This document shows positions 1 to 12,920 of a DNA stretch of 64,000 nt, piece after piece. Made by a program: the position numbers and the translations under genes. This stretch comes from Protula sp. h YS-2021 (lineage: Eukaryota; Annelida; Polychaeta; Sabellida; Serpulidae), in contig OX457034.1 in NCBI GenBank assembly GCA_949752745.1, positions 30,919,544 through 30,983,543 on the forward strand, given 5' to 3'. Every line of letters starts with the position of its first letter. Position 1 is the first letter of the stretch. The notes under the pieces were generated by a model. The model ran no database searches. It saw nothing but the letters and a program-made list of their open reading frames with translations, and was not told the DNA's origin.

Positions 1-343
1 AAAGTTTTCTACAGGCGAGTGTTAAATGAATGGTTTTAAGAACAGCGAGATAGTTTTTTTATAAATAGATTTGTCTATTTCTTAGTGATTGGATGAATGA
101 TCAGATCAGTCCTGGAAAAAACTTCACAATAACTATGTAACTGTTTGATATATTTTTTTAAAGTAAACCTTTGTAACCATATACATCCTTCATGTTACCA
201 GTTACCAATACAAATATATGTAATGTAAGAAGCTACTAAATTTCAACTTACAATTTAGATGTTTTCAGCATTTTATTTACAGTAGACTTTGTAAACCTAA
301 ATAATTAAAATGTACTTCTATTTCCAGCCGAGTGTGAGATGTG

Positions 344-531
344 AGAAATAATTCTGGGGTTACGGTATATACCGCCAACAACTGGAAAAATAAAAATAAA
401 TCAAGGGGTAATGTCATTGAATGTGTGATTTGTTTTAAGAACTACAAAAAGATGTATGTATTCCATAGGTAAAAATTGTAATTTATTTCTGCATACAAAC
501 AATATGTATTTGCACCAATTATCAACTCTAA
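344..531. repeat. Internal duplication within the unit, copy A
   Basis: Shown in unit 1; present in every unit at the same offset. This segment aligns directly with the one that follows. Shared landmarks are tatacc at 368 and 551, atgtatgta at 452 and 625, tttatttctg at 482 and 655, and atcaac at 521 and 694. The offset is 183 bp at the left and 173 bp further right, so the copies differ by small indels. Identity is roughly 70% by eye over the right-hand 120 bp. It suggests that the 1306-bp unit grew partly from a shorter monomer. Confidence 0.75.
363..374. repeat. Perfect 12-bp palindrome CGGTATATACCG
   Basis: Perfectly self-complementary and repeated in every unit apart from unit 7, where a C replaces one A inside the indel-rich stretch. 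Copy B of the internal repeat has a related but non-palindromic site (catataccaccg), so the palindrome is specific to copy A. It could be a dimeric protein binding site, but no family is identified. Confidence 0.7.
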
Positions 532-703
532 AGAAATCAGGTATTACACATATACCACCGACAAAAATGAAAATCCTGTGACTTTCTCAGTGAATTTGTG
601 ATATGGTTCAAGAGTTAGAAAGGAATGTATGTATACCTTTAGTAAAATTTGAACTTTATTTCTGGATACAAGCAATCGGTAGCTGCAACAAGTATCAACA
701 GAA
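532..703. repeat. Internal duplication within the unit, copy B
   Basis: Second half of the internal direct repeat (unit 1 coordinates). Its left edge agaaatcagg matches the left edge agaaataatt of copy A, and the sequence just after it (acaaatcacc, from about 704) may be the truncated start of a third copy. The third copy is uncertain. Confidence 0.7.
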
Positions 704-749
704 ACAAATCACCAGAAAAACATTGATGTAAAAATTCAAAGGTCCAGTA

Positions 750-818
750 CATAATACGGCATATCCTCGTCTCGGACATTTGTCGTTGTCATGTATCTGC
801 GCCGTATGTCGAATTATG
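750..818. repeat. Imperfect inverted repeat in the unit
   Basis: In unit 1, cataatacggc (750-760) is complementary to the ends of the segment 801-818, which reads gccgtat then gtcg then aattatg. ATACGGC/GCCGTAT pairs perfectly and CATAA pairs with the outer TTATG after a small bulge. The loop contains a further ACAT/ATGT pair. It could extrude as a cruciform or fold as RNA. Present in all units with the same offset. Confidence 0.55.
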
Positions 819-3800
819 CTGACACAGTTGACGCCCCACTCTAGCGCTATTACTCTTATATTTATGACTTCCTTAAAATCTAAGCGGTTATTGTTGCAAG
901 ATCAAAGATTTCAATTTAGTTCGTTCGTTGCATAGACTGCACATCCTAGCTTTTATTTTAGTGTTAATGCATGTTTAACTTGCCAGTCGTTAACTGGTCA
1001 ACCGTCAATGATGGATAATGGATTTACAGACATGTCTTGTTATATTTTCCATGTTGATCAAACCAACACAGGTTAAACAAGACCCAAACAGTCTGAGAAA
1101 TCTGATAGATTCACAGCAGGTTATATACAAATAGTGAAAATGGTTAATTTGGTGGATACGTTAAATTTTGAAAGTGGAATATCTTTAAAAGTATTGGTGA
1201 TAGAGAGACGGGGATTTGACGAGGTGATATGGCGAATATGAATTATGTATGATCCAGTAGTGTTTTTAGGCCATTCTGAGCCCTTTAAATTGCACTTTTA
1301 CAAAGGCAAAGTTTTCTACAGGCGAGTGTTAAATGAATGGTTTTAAGAACAGCGAGATAGTTTTTTTATAAATAGATTTGTCTATTTCTTAGTGATTGGA
1401 TGAATGATCAGATCAGTCCTGGAAAAAACTTCACAATAACTATGTAACTGTTTGATATATTTTTTTAAAGTAAACCTTTGTAACCATATACATCCTTCAT
1501 GTTACCAGTTACCAATACAAATATATGTAATGTAAGAAGCTACTAAATTTCAACTTACAATTTAGATGTTTTCAGCATTTTATTTACAGTAGACTTTGTA
1601 AACCTAAATAATTAAAATGTACTTCTATTTCCAGCCGAGTGTGAGATGTGAGAAATAATTCTGGGGTTACGGTATATACCGCCAACAACTGGAAAAATAA
1701 AAATAAATCAAGGGGTAATGTCATTGAATGTGTGATTTGTTTTAAGAACTACAAAAAGATGTATGTATTCCATAGGTAAAAATTGTAATTTATTTCTGCA
1801 TACAAACAATATGTATTTGCACCAATTATCAACTCTAAAGAAATCAGGTATTACACATATACCACCGACAAAAATGAAAATCCTGTGACTTTCTCAGTGA
1901 ATTTGTGATATGGTTCAAGAGTTAGAAAGGAATGTATGTATACCTTTAGTAAAATTTGAACTTTATTTCTGGATACAAGCAATCGGTAGCTGCAACAAGT
2001 ATCAACAGAAACAAATCACCAGAAAACATTGATGTAAAAATTCAAAGGTCCAGTACATAATACGGCATATCCTCGTCTCGGACATTTGTCGTTGTCATGT
2101 ATCTGCGCCGTATGTCGAATTATGCTGACACAGTTGACGCCCCACTCTAGCGCTATTACTCTTATATTTATGACTTCCTTAAAATCTAAGCGGTTATTGT
2201 TGCAAGATCAAAGATTTCAATTTAGTTCGTTCGTTGCATAGACTGCACATCCTAGCTTTTATTTTAGTGTTAATGCATGTTTAACTTGCCAGTCGTTAAC
2301 TGGTCAACCGTCAATGATGGATAATGGATTTACAGACATGTCTTGTTATATTTTCCATGTTGATCAAACCAACACAGGTTAAACAAGACCCAAACAGTCT
2401 GAGAAATCTGATAGATTCACAGCAGGTTATATACAAATAGTGAAAATGGTTAATTTGGTGGATACGTTAAATTTTGAAAGTGGAATATCTTTAAAAGTAT
2501 TGGTGATAGAGAGACGGGTATTTGACGAGGTGATATGGCGAATATGAATTATGTATGATCCAGTAGTGTTTTTAGGCCATTCTGAGCCCTTTAAATTGCA
2601 CTTTTACAAAGGCAAAGTTTTCTACAGGCGAGTGTTAAATGAATGGTTTTAAGAACAGCGAGATAGTTTTTTTATAAATAGATTTGTCTATTTCTTAGTG
2701 ATTGGATGAATGATCAGATCAGTCCTGGAAAAAACTTCACAATAACTATGTAACTGTTTGATATATTTTTTTAAAGTAAACCTTTGTAACCATATACATC
2801 CTTCATGTTACCAGTTACCAATACAAATATATGTAATGTAAGAAGCTACTAAATTTCAACTTACAATTTAGATGTTTTCAGCATTTTATTTACAGTAGAC
2901 TTTGTAAACCTAAATAATTAAAATGTACTTCTATTTCCAGCCGAGTGTGAGATGTGAGAAATAATTCTGGGGTTACGGTATATACCGCCAACAACTGGAA
3001 AAATAAAAATAAATCAAGGGGTAATGTCATTGAATGTGTGATTTGTTTTAAGAACTACAAAAAGATGTATGTATTCCATAGGTAAAAATTGTAATTTATT
3101 TCTGCATACAAACAATATGTATTTGCACCAATTATCAACTCTAAAGAAATCAGGTATTACACATATACCACCGACAAAAATGAAAATCCTGTGACTTTCT
3201 CAGTGAATTTGTGATATGGTTCAAGAGTTAGAAAGGAATGTATGTATACCTTTAGTAAAATTTGAACTTTATTTCTGGATACAAGCAATCGGTAGCTGCA
3301 ACAAGTATCAACAGAAACAAATCACCAGAAAACATTGATGTAAAAATTCAAAGGTCCAGTACATAATACGGCATATCCTCGTCTCGGACATTTGTCGTTG
3401 TCATGTATCTGCGCCGTATGTCGAATTATGCTGACACAGTTGACGCCCCACTCTAGCGCTATTACTCTTATATTTATGACTTCCTTAAAATCTAAGCGGT
3501 TATTGTTGCAAGATCAAAGATTTCAATTTAGTTCGTTCGTTGCATAGACTGCACATCCTAGCTTTTATTTTAGTGTTAATGCATGTTTAACTTGCCAGTC
3601 GTTAACTGGTCAACCGTCAATGATGGATAATGGATTTACAGACATGTCTTGTTATATTTTCCATGTTGATCAAACCAACACAGGTTAAACAAGACCCAAA
3701 CAGTCTGAGAAATCTGATAGATTCACAGCAGGTTATATACAAATAGTGAAAATGGTTAATTTGGTGGATACGTTAAATTTTGAAAGTGGAATATCTTTAA

Positions 3801-5000
3801 AAGTATTGGTGATAGAGAGACGGGGATTTGACGAGGTGATATGGCGAATATGAATTATGTATGATCCAGTAGTGTTTTTAGGCCATTCTGAGCCCTTTAA
3901 ATTGCACTTTTACAAAGGCAAAGTTTTCTACAGGCGAGTGTTAAATGAATGGTTTTAAGAACAGCGAGATAGTTTTTTTATAAATAGATTTGTCTATTTC
4001 TTAGTGATTGGATGAATGATCAGATCAGTCCTGGAAAAAACTTCACAATAACTATGTAACTGTTTGATATATTTTTTTAAAGTAAACCTTTGTAACCATA
4101 TACATCCTTCATGTTACCAGTTACCAATACAAATATATGTAATGTAAGAAGCTACTAAATTTCAACTTACAATTTAGATGTTTTCAGCATTTTATTTACA
4201 GTAGACTTTGTAAACCTAAATAATTAAAATGTACTTCTATTTCCAGCCGAGTGTGAGATGTGAGAAATAATTCTGGGGTTACGGTATATACCGCCAACAA
4301 CTGGAAAAATAAAAATAAATCAAGGGGTAATGTCATTGAATGTGTGATTTGTTTTAAGAACTACAAAAAGATGTATGTATTCCATAGGTAAAAATTGTAA
4401 TTTATTTCTGCATACAAACAATATGTATTTGCACCAATTATCAACTCTAAAGAAATCAGGTATTACACATATACCACCGACAAAAATGAAAATCCTGTGA
4501 CTTTCTCAGTGAATTTGTGATATGGTTCAAGAGTTAGAAAGGAATGTATGTATACCTTTAGTAAAATTTGAACTTTATTTCTGGATACAAGCAATCGGTA
4601 GCTGCAACAAGTATCAACAGAAACAAATCACCAGAAAACATTGATGTAAAAATTCAAAGGTCCAGTACATAATACGGCATATCCTCGTCTCGGACATTTG
4701 TCGTTGTCATGTATCTGCGCCGTATGTCGAATTATGCTGACACAGTTGACGCCCCACTCTAGCGCTATTACTCTTATATTTATGACTTCCTTAAAATCTA
4801 AGCGGTTATTGTTGCAAGATCAAAGATTTCAATTTAGTTCGTTCGTTGCATAGACTGCACATCCTAGCTTTTATTTTAGTGTTAATGCATGTTTAACTTG
4901 CCAGTCGTTAACTGGTCAACCGTCAATGATGGATAATGGATTTACAGACATGTCTTGTTATATTTTCCATGTTGATCAAACCAACACAGGTTAAACAAGA

Positions 5001-8000
5001 CCCCAAACAGTCTGAGAAATCTGATAGATTCACAGCAGGTTATATACAAATAGTGAAAATGGTTAATTTGGTGGATACGTTAAATTTTGAAAGTGGAATA
5101 TCTTTAAAAGTATGGTGATAGAGAGACGGGGATTTGACGAGGTGATATGGCGAATATGAATTATGTATGATCCAGTAGTGATTTTAGGCCATTCTGAGCC
5201 CTTTAAATTGCACTTTTACAAAGGCAAAGGTTTTCTACAGGCGAGTGTTAAATGAATGGTTTTAAGAACAGCGAGATAGTTTTTTTATAAATAGATTTGT
5301 CTATTTCTTAGTGATTGGATGAATGATCAGATCAGTCCTGGAAAATACTTCACAATAACTATGTAACATGTTTGATATATTTTTTTTAAAGTAAACCTTT
5401 GTAACATATACATCCTTCATGTTACCAGTTAACCAATACAAATATATGTAATGTAAGAAGCTACTAAATTTCAACTTACAATTTAGATGTTTTCAGCATT
5501 TTATTTACAGTAGACTTTGTAAACCTAATAATTAAAATGTACTTCTATTTCCAGCCGAGTGTGAGATGTGAGAAATAATTCTGGGGTTACGGTATATACC
5601 GCCAACAACTGGAAAAATAAAAATAAATCAAGGGGTAATGTCATTGAATGTGTGATTGTTTTAAGAACTACAAAAAGATGTATGTATTCCATAGGTAAAA
5701 TTGTAATTTATTTCTGCATACAAACAATATGTATTTGCACCAATTATCAACTCTAAAGAAATCAGGTATTACACATATACCACCGACAAAAATGAAAATC
5801 CTGTGACTTTCTCAGTGAATTTGTGATATGGTTCAAGAGTTAGAAGGAATGTATGTATACCTTTAGTAAAATTTGAACTTTATTTCTGGATACAAGCAAT
5901 CGGTAGCTGCAAACAAGTATCAACAGAACAAATCACCAGAAAACATTGATGTAAAAAATTCAAAGGTCCAGTACATAATACGGCATATCCTCGTCTCGGA
6001 CATTTGTCGTTGTCATGTATCTGCGCCGTATGTCGAATTATGCTGACACAGTTGACGCCCCACTCTAGCGCTATTACTCTTATATTTATGACTTCCTTAA
6101 AATCTAAGCGGTTATTGTTGCAAGATCAAAGATTTCAAATTTAGTTCGTTCGTTGCATAGACTGCACATCCTAGGCTTTTATTTTAGTGTTAATGCATGT
6201 TAAACTTGCAGTCGTTAACTGGTCAAACCGTCAATGATGGATAATGGATTTACAGACATGTCTTGTTATATTTTCCATGTTGATCAAACCAACACAGGTT
6301 AAACAAGACCCAAACAGTCTGAGAAATCTGATAGATTCACAGCAGGTTATATACAAATAGTGAAAATGGTTAATTTGGTGGATACGTTAAATTTTGAAAG
6401 TGGAATATCTTTAAAAGTAATTGGTGATAGAGAGACGGGGATTTGACGAGGTGATATGGCGAATATGAATTATGTATGATCCAGTAGTGTTTTTTAGGCC
6501 ATTCTGAGCCCTTTAAATTGCACTTTTACAAAGGCAAAGTTTTCTACAGGCGAGTGTTAAATGAATGGTTTTAAGAACAGCGAGATAGTTTTTTTATAAA
6601 TAGATTTGTCTATTTCTTAGTGATTGGATGAATGATCAGATCAGTCCTGGAAAAAACTTCACAATAACTATGTAACTGTTTGATATATTTTTTTTAAAGT
6701 AAACCTTTGTAACCATATACATCCTTCATGTTACCAGTTACCAATACAAATATATGTAATGTAAGAAGCTACTAAATTTCAACTTACAATTTAGATGTTT
6801 TCAGCATTTTATTTACAGTAGACTTTGTAAACCTAAATAATTAAAATGTACTTCTATTTCCAGCCGAGTGTGAGATGTGAGAAATAATTCTGGGGTTACG
6901 GTATATACCGCCAACAACTGGAAAAATAAAAATAAATCAAGGGGTAATGTCATTGAATGTGTGATTTGTTTTAAGAACTACAAAAAGATGTATGTATTCC
7001 ATAGGTAAAAATTGTAATTTATTTCTGCATACAAACAATATGTATTTGCACCAATTATCAACTCTAAAGAAATCAGGTATTACACATATACCACCGACAA
7101 AAATGAAAATCCTGTGACTTTCTCAGTGAATTTGTGATATGGTTCAAGAGTTAGAAAGGAATGTATGTATACCTTTAGTAAAATTTGAACTTTATTTCTG
7201 GATACAAGCAATCCGGTAGCTGCAACAAGTATCAACAGAAACAAATCACCCAGAAAACATTGATGTAAAAATTCAAAGGTCCAGTACATAATACGGCATA
7301 TCCTCGTCTCGGACATTTGTCGTTGTCATGTATCTGCGGCCGTATGTCGAATTATGCTGACACAGTTGACGCCCCACTCTAGCGCTATTACTCTTATATT
7401 TATGACTTCCTTAAAATCTAAGCGGTTATTGTTGCCAAGATCAAAGATTTCAATTAGTTCGTTCGTTGCATAGACTGCACATCCTAGCTTTTATTTTAGT
7501 GTTAATGCATGTTTAACTTGCCAGTCGTTAACTGGTCAACCGTCAATGATGGATAATGGATTTACAGACATGTCTTGTTATATTTTCCATGTTGATCAAA
7601 CAACACAGGTTAAACAAGACCCAAACAGTCTGAGAAATCTGATAGATTCACAGCAGGTTATATACAAATAGTGAAAATGGTTAATTTGGTGGATACGTTA
7701 AATTTTGAAAGTGGAATATCTTTAAAAGTATTGGTGATAGAGAGACGGGGATTTGACGAGGTGATATGGCGAATATGAATTATGTATGATCCAGTAGTGT
7801 TTTTAGGCCATTCTGAGCCCTTTAAATTGCACTTTTACAAAGGCAAAGTTTTCTACAGGCGAGTGTTAAATGAATGGTTTTAAGAACAGCGAGATAGTTT
7901 TTTATAAATAGATTTGTCTATTTCTTAGTGATTGGATGAAGATCAGATCAGTCCTGGAAAAAAACTTCACAATAACTATGTAACTGTTTGATATATTTTT

Positions 8001-9640
8001 TTAAAGTAAACCTTTGTAACCATATACATCCTTCATGTTACCAGTTACCAATACAAATATATGTAATGTAAGAAGCTACTAAATTTCAACTTACAATTTA
8101 GATGTTTTCAGCATTTTATTTACAGTAGACTTTGTAAACCTAAATAATTAAAATGTACTTCTATTTCCAGCCGAGTGTGAGATGTGAGAAATAATTCTGG
8201 GGTTACGGTCTATACCGCCAACAACTGGAAAAATAAAAATAAATCAAGGGGTAATGTCATTGAATGTGTGATTTGTTTTAAGAACTACAAAAAGATGTAT
8301 GTATCCATAGGTAAAAATTGTAATTTATTTCTGCATACAAACAATATGTATTTGCACCAATTATCAACTCTAAAGAAATCCAGGTATTACACATATACCA
8401 CCGACAAAAATGAAATCCTGTGACTTTCTCAGTGAATTTGAGATATGGTTCAAGAGTTAGAAGGAATGTATGTATACCTTTAGTAAAATTTGAACTTTAT
8501 TTCTGGATACAAGCAATCCGGTAGCTGCAACAAGTATCAACAGAAACAAATCACCAGACAAACATTGATGTAAAAATTCAAAGGTCCAGTACATAATATC
8601 GGCATATCCTCGTCTCGGACATTTGTCGTTGTCATGTATCTGCGCCGTATGTCGAATTATGCTGACACAGTTTGACGCCCCACTCTAGCGCTATTACTCT
8701 TATATTTATGACTTCCTTAAAATCTAAGCGGTTATTGTTGCAAGATCAAAGATTTCAATTTAGTTCGTTCGTTGCATAGACTGCACATCCTAGCTTTTAT
8801 TTAGTGTTAATGCATGTTTAACTTGCCAGTCGTTAACTGGTCAACCGTCAATGATGGATAATGGATTTACAGACATGTCTTGTTATATTTTCCATGTTGA
8901 TCAAACCAACACAGGTTAAACAAGACCCAAACAGTCTGAGAAATCTGATAGATTCACAGCAGGTTATATACAAATAGTGAAAATGGTTAATTTGGTGGAT
9001 ACGTTAAATTTTGAAAGTGGAATATCTTTAAAGTATTGGTGATAGAGAGACGGGGATTTGACGAGGTGATATGGCGAATATGAATTATGTATGATCCAGT
9101 AGTGTTTTTAGGCCATTCTGAGCCCTTTAAATTGCACTTTTACAAAGGCAAAGTTTTTCTACAGGCGAGTGTTAAATGAATGGTTTTAAGAACAGCGAGA
9201 TAGTTTTTTTTATAAATAGATTTGTCTATTTCTTAGTGATTGGATGAATGATCAGATCAGTCCTGGAAAAAACTTCACAATAACTATGTAACTGTTTGAT
9301 ATATTTTTTTAAAGTAAACCTTTGTAACCATATACATCCTTCATGTTACCAGTTACCAATACAAATATATGTAATGTAAGAAGCTACTAAATTTCAACTT
9401 ACAATTTAGATGTTTTCAGCATTTTATTTACAGTAGACTTTGTAAACCTAAATAATTAAAATGTACTTCTATTTCCAGCCGAGTGTGAGATGTGAGAAAT
9501 AATTCTGGGGTTACGGTATATACCGCCAACAACTGGAAAATAAAAAGTAAATCAAGGGGTAATGTCATTGAATGTGTGATTTGTTTTTAAGAACCTACAA
9601 AAAGATGTATGTATTCCCATAGGTAAAAATTGTAATTTCA
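5001..9640. repeat. Satellite units 4(end)-8 with dense indels
   Basis: This stretch is the same satellite, but about fifty positions differ from the consensus, mostly one-base gains or losses in short homopolymers. Examples are an extra C near 5003, a lost T near 5112, an extra G near 5230, lost bases near 5405, 5657, 5699 and 5845, extra C near 7213, 7250 and 7435, and an 11-bp deletion at about 9638 within the T-rich part of the unit. Unit lengths here are 1310, 1309, 1305 and 1300. The sequence before and after is clean, with sharp edges at both ends. The pattern resembles uncorrected long-read sequence used to fill a gap more than natural divergence, which would include more substitutions. 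Real decay remains possible. Confidence 0.85.
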
Positions 9641-11755
9641 AACAATATGTATTTGCACCAATTATCAACTCTAAAGAAATCAGGTATTACACATATACCA
9701 CCGACAAAAATGAAAATCCTGTGACTTTCTCAGTGAATTTGTGATATGGTTCAAGAGTTAGAAAGGAATGTATGTATACCTTTAGTAAAATTTGAACTTT
9801 ATTTCTGGATACAAGCAATCGGTAGCTGCAACAAGTATCAACAGAAACAAATCACCAGAAAACATTGATGTAAAAATTCAAAGGTCCAGTACATAATACG
9901 GCATATCCTCGTCTCGGACATTTGTCGTTGTCATGTATCTGCGCCGTATGTCGAATTATGCTGACACAGTTGACGCCCCACTCTAGCGCTATTACTCTTA
10001 TATTTATGACTTCCTTAAAATCTAAGCGGTTATTGTTGCAAGATCAAAGATTTCAATTTAGTTCGTTCGTTGCATAGACTGCACATCCTAGCTTTTATTT
10101 TAGTGTTAATGCATGTTTAACTTGCCAGTCGTTAACTGGTCAACCGTCAATGATGGATAATGGATTTACAGACATGTCTTGTTATATTTTCCATGTTGAT
10201 CAAACCAACACAGGTTAAACAAGACCCAAACAGTCTGAGAAATCTGATAGATTCACAGCAGGTTATATACAAATAGTGAAAATGGTTAATTTGGTGGATA
10301 CGTTAAATTTTGAAAGTGGAATATCTTTAAAAGTATTGGTGATAGAGAGACGGGGATTTGACGAGGTGATATGGCGAATATGAATTATGTATGATCCAGT
10401 AGTGTTTTTAGGCCATTCTGAGCCCTTTAAATTGCACTTTTACAAAGGCAAAGTTTTCTACAGGCGAGTGTTAAATGAATGGTTTTAAGAACAGCGAGAT
10501 AGTTTTTTTATAAATAGATTTGTCTATTTCTTAGTGATTGGATGAATGATCAGATCAGTCCTGGAAAAAACTTCACAATAACTATGTAACTGTTTGATAT
10601 ATTTTTTTAAAGTAAACCTTTGTAACCATATACATCCTTCATGTTACCAGTTACCAATACAAATATATGTAATGTAAGAAGCTACTAAATTTCAACTTAC
10701 AATTTAGATGTTTTCAGCATTTTATTTACAGTAGACTTTGTAAACCTAAATAATTAAAATGTACTTCTATTTCCAGCCGAGTGTGAGATGTGAGAAATAA
10801 TTCTGGGGTTACGGTATATACCGCCAACAACTGGAAAAATAAAAATAAATCAAGGGGTAATGTCATTGAATGTGTGATTTGTTTTAAGAACTACAAAAAG
10901 ATGTATGTATTCCATAGGTAAAAATTGTAATTTATTTCTGCATACAAACAATATGTATTTGCACCAATTATCAACTCTAAAGAAATCAGGTATTACACAT
11001 ATACCACCGACAAAAATGAAAATCCTGTGACTTTCTCAGTGAATTTGTGATATGGTTCAAGAGTTAGAAAGGAATGTATGTATACCTTTAGTAAAATTTG
11101 AACTTTATTTCTGGATACAAGCAATCGGTAGCTGCAACAAGTATCAACAGAAACAAATCACCAGAAAACATTGATGTAAAAATTCAAAGGTCCAGTACAT
11201 AATACGGCATATCCTCGTCTCGGACATTTGTCGTTGTCATGTATCTGCGCCGTATGTCGAATTATGCTGACACAGTTGACGCCCCACTCTAGCGCTATTA
11301 CTCTTATATTTATGACTTCCTTAAAATCTAAGCGGTTATTGTTGCAAGATCAAAGATTTCAATTTAGTTCGTTCGTTGCATAGACTGCACATCCTAGCTT
11401 TTATTTTAGTGTTAATGCATGTTTAACTTGCCAGTCGTTAACTGGTCAACCGTCAATGATGGATAATGGATTTACAGACATGTCTTGTTATATTTTCCAT
11501 GTTGATCAAACCAACACAGGTTAAACAAGACCCAAACAGTCTGAGAAATCTGATAGATTCACAGCAGGTTATATACAAATAGTGAAAATGGTTAATTTGG
11601 TGGATACGTTAAATTTTGAAAGTGGAATATCTTTAAAAGTATTGGTGATAGAGAGACGGGGATTTGACGAGGTGATATGGCGAATATGAATTATGTATGA
11701 TCCAGTAGTGTTTTTAGGCCATTCTGAGCCCTTTAAATTGCACTTTTACAAAGGC
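9641..11755. repeat. Short satellite units 8(end)-9 (T haplotype)
   Basis: From just after the 11-bp deletion the sequence returns to the exact consensus. The block holds the rest of unit 8 and all of unit 9 (start 10450, length 1306). Unit 9 still carries the T haplotype and is the last unit in the window to do so; the adjoining unit is the first long unit and carries G. Confidence 0.95.
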
Positions 11756-12733
11756 AAAGTTTTCTACAGGCGAGTGTTAAATGAATGGTTTTAAGAACAG
11801 CGAGATAGTTTTTTTATAAATAGATTTGTCTATTTCTTAGTGATTGGATGAATGATCAGATCAGTCCTGGAAAAAACTTCACAATAACTATGTAACTGTT
11901 TGATATATTTTTTTAAAGTAAACCTTTGTAACCATATACATCCTTCATGTTACCAGTTACCAAAACAAATATATGTAATGTAAGAAGCTACTAAATTTCA
12001 ACTTACAATTTAGATGTTTTCAGCATTTTATTTACAGTAGACTTTGTAAACCTAAATAATTAAAATGTACTTCTATTTCCAGCCGAGTGTGAGATGTGAG
12101 AAATAATTCTGGGGTTACGGTATATACCGCCAACAACTGGAAAAATAAAAATAAATCAAGGGGTAATGTCATTGAATGTGTGATTTGTTTTAAGAACTAC
12201 AAAAAGATGTATGTATTCCATAGGTAAAAATTGTAATTTATTTCTGCATACAAACAATATGTATTTGCACCAATTATCAACTCTAAAGAAATCAGGTATT
12301 ACACATATACCACCGACAAAAATGAAAATCCTGTGACTTTCTCAGTGAATTTGTGATATGGTTCAAGAGTTAGAAAGGAATGTATGTATACCTTTAGTAA
12401 AATTTGAACTTTATTTCTGGATACAAGCAATCGGTAGCTGCAACAAGTATCAACAGAAACAAATCACCAGAAAACATTGATGTAAAAATTCAAAGGTCCA
12501 GTACATAATACGGCATATCCTCGTCTCGGACATTTGTCGTTGTCATGTATCTGCGCCGTATGTCGAATTATGCTGACACAGTTGACGCCCCACTCTAGCG
12601 CTATTACTCTTATATTTATGACTTCCTTAAAATCTAAGCGGTTATTGTTGCAAGATCAAAGATTTCAATTTAGTTCGTTCGTTGCATAGACTGCACATCC
12701 TAGCTTTTATTTTAGTGTTAATGCATGTTTAAC

Positions 12734-12754
12734 TGGCCAGTCGTTAACTGGTCA
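12734..12754. repeat. Short hairpin at the diagnostic haplotype site
   Basis: TGGCCAGT, loop CGTTA, ACTGGTCA: an 8-bp stem with one G-T wobble. The diagnostic base (12735) lies in the stem. The G form in units 10-44 pairs with C; the T form in units 1-9 leaves a mismatch. The site is present once per unit. Confidence 0.6.
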
Positions 12755-12920
12755 ACCGTCAATGATGGATAATGGATTTACAGACATGTCTTGTTATATT
12801 TTCCATGTTGATCAAACCAACACAGGTTAAACAAGACCCAAACAGTCTGAGAAATCTGATAGATTCACAGCAGGTTATATACAATTCCAGTGACATTGAA
12901 AAATGGTGTGTAAAATTACT

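Larger units (their letters stand above)
1..5225. repeat. Short satellite units 1-4 (T haplotype)
   Basis: Four complete short units starting at 1, 1308, 2614 and 3920. They are almost identical to each other: unit 1 has one extra A in the A-run near 716-720 and unit 2 has a T for G at 2519. All four carry T (position 981 in unit 1) where every unit from 11756 onward carries G. The last 225 bp of unit 4 fall into the indel-rich stretch described separately. No open reading frame of meaningful length is present in the intact copies. Confidence 0.95.

Noticed and set aside
228..335. Small intron with GTAAG, tactaaa branch-like site and ttccag end
   Set aside because: Motifs are short and expected by chance in AT-rich DNA, and there is no coding sequence around them to be spliced.
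918..940. CENP-B box in the satellite unit
   Set aside because: ttcgttgcata matches only the left half of the consensus; the right-hand CGGG is absent.
4936..5118. ORF of 60 codons, and the similar ones at 5568-5756, 7080-7316 and 8184-8423
   Set aside because: They exist only because of indels in the disturbed patch; the same regions in clean units contain stop codons or shift frame, and no known protein is recognised.
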